A stretch of DNA of 64,000 nucleotides from Paenibacillus humicus NBRC 102415 (GTDB lineage: Bacteria; Bacillota; Bacilli; Paenibacillales; Paenibacillaceae): NCBI RefSeq assembly GCF_004000905.1, contig NZ_BIMD01000004.1, forward strand, positions 1 to 64,000, read 5' to 3'. Below, piece by piece: positions 51,483 to 59,706 of the stretch. Each line of letters opens with the position of its first letter. Position 1 is the stretch's first letter. Both the position numbers and the translations under genes were made by a program. The notes under the pieces were generated by a model. It saw only the letters and a list, made by a program, of their open reading frames with translations. It did not search any database and was not told where the DNA came from.

Positions 51483-53171
51483 TTACATCTGGACATTGAA
51501 CAGATTGCCGATCTTGTAGACGACATCATCCGTATCCGCATTGATGCTGGCGGCCTCGTTGATGCTCGATATGCTTTGCAGCGCCTTGATGTTGGCATTG
51601 TAGCCGATCGTATAGATCGGGACCTTGTAGATTTCGACGAGCTCCTTGATGTCCTTGAGCGTATGGCCCTCATTCGTCTCGCCGTCGCTGAGCACGAAGA
51701 TGAGCGGTTTGACGCCGGGGTTGGCCGCCATCTCGTCCTGCAGCATCTTGAGCGCGACGATGATGCCGTCGAAGGTGGCGGTGCCGCCTCCGGCCTGCAA
51801 GCCTTCCACCGCGCCGACGAACATGGACTGCTGGTTCGTGTCGTACTTCTTGATCGGAAGGTTGACCGTGACCGAGCTGGAGTAGGAGACGAGGCCGATG
51901 CTGTTGTCCTTGCCGAGGTATTTCTGGCCCTTGAGCAGCGATTCCTTGAGCTGGTTCAGCGGCGCGCCGTCCATGCTGCCCGATACGTCGGCGACGAACA
52001 CGGCCGCGATCGGCTTGCTGCCGTTCTTCTTCTCTTTCCATACCTTCTGGGCGGAGCCGAGCAGGCTGCCGTCGACCGAAGGGAGCTCCGACTTGTAGTC
52101 CTGCAGGCCGTTGAAGCCTTTGTCCGCCGCGGCCTTCTGGTAGTTGTCCTGGGCGGTGAATTCGGCGAATTTCTTGATGATGTCGAGCTTCTCCCGGGGG
52201 AGCTCGCCCAGGGCGTACAGCGGGCTGTCATGCCGCGCTCCGAATGGCGTGAACACGTATCCGCTCTTCAAGTCGGCCGCATTGACGTATGTCTGGTATT
52301 CCAATACGAATCCGTCCAGCATGCCCGACTTGGCCGCATCGCGCATCTGGATCGTCGTCGACGCGGTGAACGGAATGTTGGCCTGGAACTTCTCGAAGCC
52401 TTGGACCGCTTTGTCGCTGAGAATATTGGCGCTGTCGAACGTGCTCAGCGCCGTGACGAGAAAGTTGAGTCCGGTGGAGCTTGCGAACGGATCCGTGTAG
52501 CCCATGGAAAATTCGTTGTTCGCGATCGCTTCCGTCACCGTTTTGACGTTGACCGAGCCGTATGTATCCACGAGGGCATCATACTTGGCTTTGGCGATGA
52601 CGATGCCGGGAACGTTGCCGGTGAGCCGCTTCGAGATCAGCTCCGTCTTGACTCCGGCCGCTTTGACCATCTCGCCCCACAGCTCGTTGGACGGGGTGAA
52701 CGCATCGGGGATATATTTGCCGGACTTAATGTAATCGGCTGCCGTGCCGGAAGCGATGTTGCGGATCTTGACCGATGCCGGCTTGCCGTCCACGACGATG
52801 CCGGCCTTGTTGAACTCGGCTGCGGTTTCTGTCAGCCAGCCGTCCACGCCGGTTCCCGATTTTTCGGTCGACGAGAAGATTTCGACGAATTGATCCGTGG
52901 AATTATTGACCGTGACCGGAAACTTGGAGATGTCCGGCAGCGATTCGGCAATGTCCGCAGGGTTCAGGTCGATCTGTCCTTTGACCGGGGTTTCCGTCGC
53001 GACCGACAGATCGCCGTACAGCTTGTTCAGACGTTTGCCCGCATCCTCGGCCGATACCTGGGCTTTGCTCTTGCCCAGGTTGGAGGTCAGGGATATGCCC
53101 GCGTAGACGCCCGCGAACACAAGCACGACAATGACGGCGGATAGAAGGAAAAACCTGCTTTTCTTCGGCAT
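51483..53171 (-). CDS. Membrane-anchored VWA-domain protein with solute-binding-like N-terminal domain
   Basis: A 562-residue protein with an N-terminal membrane helix (FFLLSAVIVVLVFAGVYAGI). The outer region (about 60-340) resembles an extracellular solute-binding domain; SGKYIPDAFTPSNELWGEM and TDPFASSTGLNFL are of that kind. The C-terminal von Willebrand A domain (about 370-560) has an intact metal-ion site: DVSGSMDG (D-x-S-x-S), a central Thr in the GGGTATFDGI loop, and VLSDGETNEG. It should bind a ligand or partner outside the membrane. The ATG at 53171 follows AGAGGTG. It is cotranscribed with telA 17 bases downstream, suggesting a shared envelope-stress function. Confidence 0.85.
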   Translation of the reverse strand: MPKKSRFFLLSAVIVVLVFAGVYAGISLTSNLGKSKAQVSAEDAGKRLNKLYGDLSVATETPVKGQIDLNPADIAESLPDISKFPVTVNNSTDQFVEIFSSTEKSGTGVDGWLTETAAEFNKAGIVVDGKPASVKIRNIASGTAADYIKSGKYIPDAFTPSNELWGEMVKAAGVKTELISKRLTGNVPGIVIAKAKYDALVDTYGSVNVKTVTEAIANNEFSMGYTDPFASSTGLNFLVTALSTFDSANILSDKAVQGFEKFQANIPFTASTTIQMRDAAKSGMLDGFVLEYQTYVNAADLKSGYVFTPFGARHDSPLYALGELPREKLDIIKKFAEFTAQDNYQKAAADKGFNGLQDYKSELPSVDGSLLGSAQKVWKEKKNGSKPIAAVFVADVSGSMDGAPLNQLKESLLKGQKYLGKDNSIGLVSYSSSVTVNLPIKKYDTNQQSMFVGAVEGLQAGGGTATFDGIIVALKMLQDEMAANPGVKPLIFVLSDGETNEGHTLKDIKELVEIYKVPIYTIGYNANIKALQSISSINEAASINADTDDVVYKIGNLFNVQM

Positions 53172-53181
53172 TCTGCACCTC

Positions 53182-53917
53182 TTACTGTTTGTAGAATTTG
53201 GTCTGCTTGATGAGGGAATCCAGCTCCTGCATGCCCGGCATCGCATCGATGTCATCGGGATCGATGCCGTCGAGGCGGGAGATTTCGAGGAGCAGCCGGT
53301 CGAGCTTCATCAGCAGCTCCTCGTTGGCGGACAGGGAGCTTTTGACGAAGGCAAGGTGGTCGTTGTACATGGCCGCCTTCTCCTGGATGAGCTCGCTGGA
53401 GAAGGAGCTTCTCTTGCGGCCCGACATGCTGGAGAACTCCGCCTCGTCGAACACATGCAGCCGGTTCAGCAGGCTGCGCACGTTGAGATAGAACAGCTTC
53501 TCCGCCTCTTCGGTTACGGAGGCGAACTTCTTGAAGCTCAGCTCGCCGCGGTCGAAGCGCTGCTCCAGCACATTTTCCAGCGCGAGCTTTTTTTTCTTCA
53601 GCCGGGCGATCTGCTCCAGCGCCGTCGATATCGTTCTCAAGCGCCTTGACGCGCCTGTATGGAGACAGCGCTTCCGCGTAATCGTCATAGGATTTGATCT
53701 GCTTGACGGGCAGAGCGGCAGGCTCCCGGAATACGATCGCATAGCTTCCGTAGAACAGCGCCAGCGCGCTTGCCAGCAGCAGGCTGACGCCGGAGGCGGT
53801 CTCCAGCGCGCTGCCGCCGATCTCGACGTTCAGCAGTCCGGGCGACAGCACCGCGATATCGGCGGCAGCCACGACGACGATCAATCCAGCGAGTCTGAAC
53901 AGCTTGGAACCGTTCAT
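53182..53917 (-). pseudogene. Membrane protein upstream of the VWA/telA genes, frameshifted
   Basis: Two frames together encode one protein of about 245 residues. From ATG 53917 (after GGGGGGAAAG) come two membrane helices (LFRLAGLIVVVAAADIAVL and VSLLLASALALFYGSYAIVF) and a soluble stretch ending KALENDI. The continuation, TALEQIARLKKKKLALENVL through a helical coiled-coil region to the stop at 53182, lies in the +1 frame. The shift is near 53630, in GATATCGACGGCGCTGGAG. No slippery sequence or internal start is obvious. It is first in the operon with the VWA and telA genes. It could be a true mutation, a sequence error or a recoding site. Confidence 0.65.
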
Positions 53918-54120
53918 TTCTTCTTTCCCCCCTTGCCCTGCGCCGAACGGGGCTCTCAATCTATCTTCCAATGTTTTACTAGGAAAAGTATACCATAGGT
54001 TGCGCTGCCTCTCTCTTGCAAGAAGCGAAATAATCCTCAGAGTTTTAAAATATTCCCAATCTGTCCGTTATATGTTCCGGGCCGCGCTGCAGCTCCCCGG
54101 GCCGGCTTTCCCTTCAGCGC

Positions 54121-54164
54121 AAAAAAAGCCGGCCCGGACCGCGTCACGGTCTGGCCGGCTTTTG
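54121..54164 (-). terminator. Terminator overlapping the end of the AraC-type regulator gene
   Basis: On the minus strand a long GC stem (AAAAGCCGGCC...GGCCGGCTTTT) is followed by seven Ts. Its first arm encodes the last residues (KPARP) and the stop of the regulator gene. Confidence 0.85.
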
Positions 54165-55748
54165 GAACTTCTTGCGGTAGTCGGCCGGACTGCAGCCGGT
54201 CTCCTGCTTGAACAGCTTGGAAAAATGAGAGTCGTTGGCGTATCCGACCTGATTGGCGACGGCGCGGACCGGCAGGGAGGTGTCCTGCAGCAGCCGCTTG
54301 GCCTCCGAGAGCCGCGCCTGGATGATATAAGTGCCGAGAGGCATGCCTGTCTCCTTCTTGAACAGCCGGGCCATGTAGTCGGGATTGAGAAAGACCGTCT
54401 CCGCCAGGCTGGTGCGGGTAAGATCATGCGCGAGATGGGCATGGATATGACGGGCGACCTCGTCCGCGATGGACTTGGGATGCTCGGCGAAAGGACGGGA
54501 ATGCGCCGCCGTACGGACCAGATACCGAAGGTAGCCCTGCATGTCTTCGACGGAATGGAGGGACTGGGCATGCAGCCGGTCCCCTTCCGAGCCCGCATAC
54601 AGCTGATGGGCTTGAATTTCCCTGCTCTTCAGATGGGCGTAGACGATCTGGACCATATCGTGCCGGAACGGCCGTAGCACGGAAGCGCATAGAGCGTTCT
54701 CCCGCATCAGGCGCTTCAGATACGCCTCGGTTTCATCGAGAAAAGAGCCGTATGCCCCCTCGCCAAGCAGCCGCTCGAGCAAGTCCAGATTGGGCGGCAT
54801 ATAAGCCGCCTCCTGACTGGAGCCGCTTTCGACGAAGATCGTCTCATTGCGGTGCTTGATCCATTCCTCATTGACATGCAGCAGCTCCTTGACGGCTTTG
54901 CGGATCTCCCCGAGCGGCCGGGACGTCGCGATATGGCAGCTGCAGTCGCATTTCAGGAATTTGCGGACCTCGGATATCAGCGCGTCGCAGAGCCGCATCG
55001 GGATATCTCTGTCGGGAGCAAGCGTCCATTTCAAGATGAGCATCCAGTTGCCTTCCTTGAACTCGGAGATGGCTTCGACGGATAAGGAGGGGTGCTGAAA
55101 CAGCTCGTACATGACATTGAGCAGCGCGTAGTCGAACAGCGGCTTGTCTTCGCGGCCGAGGCTGGCCTCATGCGGAAACAAGGTCACAAGCACGGGCAGG
55201 AACAGATCGCTCAGCCGGTAGGGTAGATTCTCTTCCGTGATGGCGCCTGCAGCCGCAGAAGGACTGGAGGGGAAGGCCTTGCCGGCGACGAGCCGGGTCC
55301 AGAAATCCTCCAGCACGCTCTTGCGGCTCTTTTGCCACAGCTCCCCTTCATGGATCGCCAGCTCGTTATGCTTCTGCTCGCGGGCTTTGGCGATCGCCTT
55401 CCGGATAATCAGAGTCAGCTTGTCGACCTCGATCGGCTTGAGGAAATAATCGAAGCTTTGCAGCTCGATCGCTTTCTGCGCATAGTTGAAGTCGGCGTAG
55501 TTGGTCAGAAAGATCGCCTGGACCGGGCAATTCTCCTGTCGGATCCAGGCCAGCAGCTCGAGCCCGCTGCCTTGGGGCATCTCGATATCGCAAATGAGGA
55601 TCTGCACGGTATATTCCAGCAGAATCTCCCTTGCCTGCGCGACATTGTAGGCGGTATGGACATGCTCGACGTTCATCGCGCGCCAATCGATTTTGCTCTC
55701 AAGCGCCTTGACGACGAAGTAATCGTCGTCCACAAGAAGGACGTTCAT
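54144..55748 (-). CDS. Response regulator with AraC-type DNA-binding domain (YesN-like)
   Basis: A 534-residue regulator. The receiver has DDD at 7-9 and phospho-acceptor Asp54 (LICDIEMPQGSG), then a helical linker. A long variable middle (about 130-430) includes a short Cys motif (CDCSCH). The C-terminal AraC domain (about 430-530) has helix-turn-helices in TSLAETVFLNPDYMARLFKKE and ANDSHFSKLFKQETGCSP. The ATG at 55748 follows AAAGGAAG. It is cotranscribed with the kinase gene upstream and most likely activates the divergent ABC operon through 21-base-phased repeats at 57591-57701. Confidence 0.9.
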   Translation of the reverse strand: MNVLLVDDDYFVVKALESKIDWRAMNVEHVHTAYNVAQAREILLEYTVQILICDIEMPQGSGLELLAWIRQENCPVQAIFLTNYADFNYAQKAIELQSFDYFLKPIEVDKLTLIIRKAIAKAREQKHNELAIHEGELWQKSRKSVLEDFWTRLVAGKAFPSSPSAAAGAITEENLPYRLSDLFLPVLVTLFPHEASLGREDKPLFDYALLNVMYELFQHPSLSVEAISEFKEGNWMLILKWTLAPDRDIPMRLCDALISEVRKFLKCDCSCHIATSRPLGEIRKAVKELLHVNEEWIKHRNETIFVESGSSQEAAYMPPNLDLLERLLGEGAYGSFLDETEAYLKRLMRENALCASVLRPFRHDMVQIVYAHLKSREIQAHQLYAGSEGDRLHAQSLHSVEDMQGYLRYLVRTAAHSRPFAEHPKSIADEVARHIHAHLAHDLTRTSLAETVFLNPDYMARLFKKETGMPLGTYIIQARLSEAKRLLQDTSLPVRAVANQVGYANDSHFSKLFKQETGCSPADYRKKFQKPARP

Positions 55749-55772
55749 GGCAGGCTTCCTTTCGGGATGGGA

Positions 55773-57479
55773 TTAGTCGCTGCCGGCCGGGAGCGTCATC
55801 GTGATGCGGGCTCCGCCGTCGATTCCATTGGCGAAGTCGACCGTCGCCCGCTCGCGGTACATCAGCTTCAGCCGCTGCAGCGTGTTCATGATGCCGATCC
55901 GGTTGCCTCCTGTCTGATCGAGGCTCTCTCCGCTGTGCAGCCGCTCCAGGATGGGAGGCGGGAATCCGGGGCCGGTGTCCGCGATAGCGATGACGGCCAT
56001 CTCCTCCTCCTCCTTTCTCTGCATCGACACCGTGATGGAGATGCTGAGCTCCCGCTCTCGCGAGACAGCATATTTGACGGCATTCTCGATGAACGTCTGG
56101 ATGACGAGAGGGGGAATCTTTACGCCCGAAGCACGGTCCGGCTGGCAGATCGTATAGGACAATGCGCTCCGGTAGCGGGATCGCTGAATATCGAGATAGA
56201 TTCGGGCATGCTCGATCTCGTCCTCGAGGAGGACCAGGTTGTCTCCGCTCTGGAAGATATAGCGGAAGTAGCGCGTCGTGGCCATCGACATGCTCTCGAT
56301 CTCCTCGTGCATTTCCATTTGCGCCATGCTGTAAATGCTCGTCAGGCAGTTCAGAAAGAAATGCGGGTTGATCTGAAGCTTCATGTAATCCAGCTGAATC
56401 TTCTTTTTTTCCAGCTCCTGCTCGTACATTTCGATCTTGTATTTCTTGAGCTGCCTGACGAGATCCCGGAACTGCGCGTTCGCCTGCTCCAGCTCGATGA
56501 TGCGGCTTCCGGCGCCTGATCCGGAGTCGCCGTCCTCGTAGATGCGGGCCAGATTGTAGGAGAAGCTCTTGACGGGCCCGAGCACCTGCTTGCGGAAGAG
56601 GAACAGGAACGCGCTGAGCGTGCAGGTGACGAGAAAGAAGAGCAGCATGATCAGCAGCTGCACAATCATGATCTTCTCGAACGCCCCGTAGTGGATGACC
56701 AGCTCGGCGGTGAAGGTGGCGTTGCTGAAGCTGCTGTCCACGACGGTCGGCGCCCGGAGCAGATTCAGCCAGAACGGCTTGCGGGCGCCGGGCGGGCTGC
56801 CGCTCTGGGGAGCGGACAGGCTGCGGCCTTCCTCGTCGACCAGCGATGCGTACCCGCTTGCCCCGAGATCCATCTGCCGGAGCGGCCGGATCATATTGTC
56901 CGCCGAGACGAGTCCGATCAGGTAGCGGTCATGGTAGGGGACGATGTTGACGATGTAGGAAATTCCCCGAACCGTAAGCGGCGTCCATTTGGAATAATAG
57001 TTTTCATAGACCCCCTTGTCTTCCGTCAGCGATCGGATCTGCTGCTTCAGCTCGAGAAAATGCCCGTAGGATATCCCCATCGGCGCGCAGTTCTGGAACA
57101 AGTCCCGGCTCTTCAAGTAATAGAAGAAGTTGTATTCCTGCTCGTAGTTTTTCGTCAGCTCGGTGAACCGCTTAAAGAGCTTCTCCTGAGCCTTCAGGAA
57201 TTCGGTGCTGTTGTCCGGATAATCGTTCATGTCCGTGATCGTCTCGTCGTTGGCCAGCGTCCAGCCCATGTAATGGTTGATATAGGCGAAGTCATGGTCG
57301 ATCCGGTTGACATAGAGATCGGCCGTATCCTGGACATTGCTCGTGGATTGCTGCTTGACCAGGGACATGGAGATGACGCTGATGACAAGGTCGAGCGCAA
57401 GGGCCAGGAACGAGAGGAAAACCAGCAGCCTGACATAATGGATAATCGGGTAGGGCTTTTTCCGGTTGGATGGATTCAT
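55773..57479 (-). CDS. YesM-type sensor histidine kinase
   Basis: A 568-residue membrane kinase. Helices near 17-40 and about 285-310 enclose an extracytoplasmic sensor of about 240 residues. A HAMP-like segment and coiled coil lead to the phospho-accepting KLQINPHFFLNCLTS. The ATPase domain has QTFIENAVKYAV, ADTGPGFPP and GGNRIGIMNTLQRL. The ATG at 57479 is chosen because it precedes the first membrane helix and has a GGAG 10 bases upstream; an earlier ATG lies in the promoter region. It is divergent from the ABC operon it probably regulates. Confidence 0.88.
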   Translation of the reverse strand: MNPSNRKKPYPIIHYVRLLVFLSFLALALDLVISVISMSLVKQQSTSNVQDTADLYVNRIDHDFAYINHYMGWTLANDETITDMNDYPDNSTEFLKAQEKLFKRFTELTKNYEQEYNFFYYLKSRDLFQNCAPMGISYGHFLELKQQIRSLTEDKGVYENYYSKWTPLTVRGISYIVNIVPYHDRYLIGLVSADNMIRPLRQMDLGASGYASLVDEEGRSLSAPQSGSPPGARKPFWLNLLRAPTVVDSSFSNATFTAELVIHYGAFEKIMIVQLLIMLLFFLVTCTLSAFLFLFRKQVLGPVKSFSYNLARIYEDGDSGSGAGSRIIELEQANAQFRDLVRQLKKYKIEMYEQELEKKKIQLDYMKLQINPHFFLNCLTSIYSMAQMEMHEEIESMSMATTRYFRYIFQSGDNLVLLEDEIEHARIYLDIQRSRYRSALSYTICQPDRASGVKIPPLVIQTFIENAVKYAVSRERELSISITVSMQRKEEEEMAVIAIADTGPGFPPPILERLHSGESLDQTGGNRIGIMNTLQRLKLMYRERATVDFANGIDGGARITMTLPAGSD

Positions 57480-57781
57480 AGGCGGGAGGCTCCAGTCCTT
57501 TCCGCGCTTCCAATCTTGAATGCGCTTTATTTCTAGTATAAAGGTTTTCGTCCAGAAAATGGATCGGATGTCGGCGGCTCGGAATGCCAAAGTCCGGATA
57601 GCGCAAAAACAAGTCCGGATAACCGCATGGAGGGAGGGATGACCGAGGGCGGATTCCTCCCGGCGCGCCTCGGAAGTCCGGATAACGGTCCTTCAGGTCC
57701 GCCGTCCGCGCCCTGGGCGGGGCTATACTGGAGGAGTTCAAGAGGGACAGCGACAGTGCCGCTGCATGGGGGGGAATGAAG
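57480..57781. promoter_or_regulatory. Divergent regulatory region with phased AGTCCGGATA repeats
   Basis: AGTCCGGATA occurs at 57591, 57612 and 57675, and a degenerate copy (GTCCGCCGTC) starts at 57697. The first two are 21 bases apart, the last two are aligned 21 apart, and the two pairs are 84 bases apart. TATACT at 57724-57729 has no usable -35, and the last copy abuts the -35 position, as expected for a class II activator. This is the likely binding array of the AraC-type regulator encoded on the minus strand. No gene is present. Confidence 0.6.
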
Positions 57782-58708
57782 ATGGCATCCGGTCAAGCCG
57801 GAACGACGGGACGGACGGTCAGGCAGATCAGAAGGGGAGCGGGACTGTATGTGCTGCTGCTGCCCGCATTTATCCTGACGCTGCTTTTCGCGTACAAGCC
57901 GATGTACGGCGTCGTGATCGCGTTCAAGGATTACAGTCCTGCGCTTGGAATCATGGACAGTCCATGGGCGGGATTCAAGTATTTCGAGAAATTTTTCCAA
58001 TCGTATCAATTCGACAATACGATCCGGAACACGCTGGTCATCAGCCTGTACAGCATGGCCACGTTCCCGATACCGATCGCGCTGGCGCTCATGGTGAACC
58101 AGATGCGGGCCAACCGGTTCAGACGCTTCTTCCAGACGGTGACGTACATGCCGCATTTCATCTCGACGGTCGTCATGGTGGGGCTGATGCTCATTCTGTT
58201 CTCGCCAAGCACAGGCCTGCTGGGCAATCTGTACGCGCTGTTCGGAGTGGAGCCTCCCGATCTGATGGGCTCCTCGGGCCTGTTCACCAGCGTTTATGTC
58301 TGGTCGGACGTGTGGCAGCATGCCGGCTGGGACAGCATCATCTATATCGCGGCGCTGTCGGCGGTCGATCCTAGCCTCTATGAGGCTGCGACTGTCGACG
58401 GAGCGAGCCGCTGGCAGAAGGTCCGCTTCATCGATATTCCGATGCTGCTTCCGACGGCCGTGACGCTGCTGGTATTGCGGGTCGGCGGGCTGCTCGGGGT
58501 AGGCTTTGAAAAGGTATACCTGATGCAGAACGATCTCAACATCACCTCGAGCGAGATCCTCTCCACCTATGTGTACAAGATCGGCCTGCTCAGCAGCCAG
58601 TACAGCTTCTCCTCCGCGATCAACCTGTTCAATACGGTCATCAACTTCGCCCTGCTCGTCATCGTCAATCAAATCGCCAAAAAAACAAGCAGCAACAGCT
58701 TGTGGTAA
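57782..58708 (+). CDS. ABC sugar permease, LplB-type
   Basis: A 308-residue protein with six membrane segments. YKPMYGVVIAFKDYSPALG and GFKYFEKFF are LplB signatures; the EAA-like loop is EAATVDGASRWQKVRFIDIP. ATG 57782 is preferred because the G-run at 57767-57774 is seven bases before it; an in-frame ATG at 57776 nearly touches that run. First gene of a permease/permease/lipoprotein operon under the divergent two-component system. Confidence 0.88.
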   Translation: MASGQAGTTGRTVRQIRRGAGLYVLLLPAFILTLLFAYKPMYGVVIAFKDYSPALGIMDSPWAGFKYFEKFFQSYQFDNTIRNTLVISLYSMATFPIPIALALMVNQMRANRFRRFFQTVTYMPHFISTVVMVGLMLILFSPSTGLLGNLYALFGVEPPDLMGSSGLFTSVYVWSDVWQHAGWDSIIYIAALSAVDPSLYEAATVDGASRWQKVRFIDIPMLLPTAVTLLVLRVGGLLGVGFEKVYLMQNDLNITSSEILSTYVYKIGLLSSQYSFSSAINLFNTVINFALLVIVNQIAKKTSSNSLW

Positions 58709-58721
58709 GCCGGAGGAATTC

Positions 58722-59648
58722 ATGATGGAGACACGGAATGCCGCTGTTGCGGGCAAAACGGCCGGAGGCGTCAACACCCGCTCTTCCGATGCCGTCCTGG
58801 AGGCGGTTCTGTACGGACTCGCCGTCCTGATGCTGATCGTGCTTTTGTATCCGCTTTATTTTATCGTCATCGCCTCCTTCAGCAATCCGTCCTCGGTTGC
58901 CGGCGGCAAAGTGTGGCTCTGGCCGAGCGGCTTCACGCTGGACGGATACAAGGAGCTGCTGAAGCATGCCAACATCTGGATCGGCTACCGCAACACGATC
59001 CTGTATACGGCAGCGGGCACGGCGATCGGCCTCGCAGTCAACCTGTCTGCGGCGTATGCGCTGTCCCGCAGGGATTTGCCCGGGCGCAAGCTTCTGTCCC
59101 TTTACTTCATCTTCACGATGTTTTTCAGCGGCGGCCTCATTCCGATTTTCCTGACGGTCCGCGACTTCCATATGTACGATACCTTTCTCGTCATGGTGCT
59201 TCCCTTCTCCGTGTCGGCCTACAACATCATCGTAGCCCGGACGTTTTTCCAGACGAGCATTCCGGGCGATCTGTGGGAAGCGGCGCAGATCGACGGCTGC
59301 GGCAATCTGAGGTACTTCGCGCAGGTCGTGCTTCCGCTCTCCAAGGCGATTGTCGCCGTGCTCGGATTGTGGATCGCCGTCGGCTATTGGAACTCCTACT
59401 TCAACGCGCTGATCTATCTGAAAAATCCCGAACTGTACCCGCTGCAGCTCATCCTGCGCAACATCCTGATCACCAATCAGATGCAGTCCGGCATGGGGAG
59501 CGGGGAGGCGGCGCAGATCGCGCTCAGGCTGGCCAGCCTGATGAGGTATTCGGTCATCATCGTCTCTACCGTTCCGATCATGCTGCTGTACCCGTTCGTG
59601 CAGAAGTATTTCAATCAGGGGGTGATGATCGGCGCCGTGAAGGAATGA
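58722..59648 (+). CDS. ABC sugar permease, YtcP-type
   Basis: A 308-residue partner permease with six membrane segments. FTMFFSGGLIPIFLTVRDF, ARTFFQTSIPGDLWEAAQ (EAA loop) and the C-terminal FVQKYFNQGVMIGAVKE are family-typical. The ATG at 58722 lies five bases after GGAGG; a second ATG at 58725 is equally possible. It follows the LplB-type gene by 13 bases. Confidence 0.9.
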   Translation: MMETRNAAVAGKTAGGVNTRSSDAVLEAVLYGLAVLMLIVLLYPLYFIVIASFSNPSSVAGGKVWLWPSGFTLDGYKELLKHANIWIGYRNTILYTAAGTAIGLAVNLSAAYALSRRDLPGRKLLSLYFIFTMFFSGGLIPIFLTVRDFHMYDTFLVMVLPFSVSAYNIIVARTFFQTSIPGDLWEAAQIDGCGNLRYFAQVVLPLSKAIVAVLGLWIAVGYWNSYFNALIYLKNPELYPLQLILRNILITNQMQSGMGSGEAAQIALRLASLMRYSVIIVSTVPIMLLYPFVQKYFNQGVMIGAVKE

Positions 59649-59706
59649 GCAATCGGCTTGACCGTCATGTGATCTCGCGACAACAATTAATCGGGGGGAA
59701 TGAAAG

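Noticed and set aside
49360-51519. Plus-strand frame of over 700 codons across the phosphoesterase and telA
   Set aside because: It spans two genes, a terminator and a duplicated remnant on the opposite strand; it has no ribosome site or recognisable domain.
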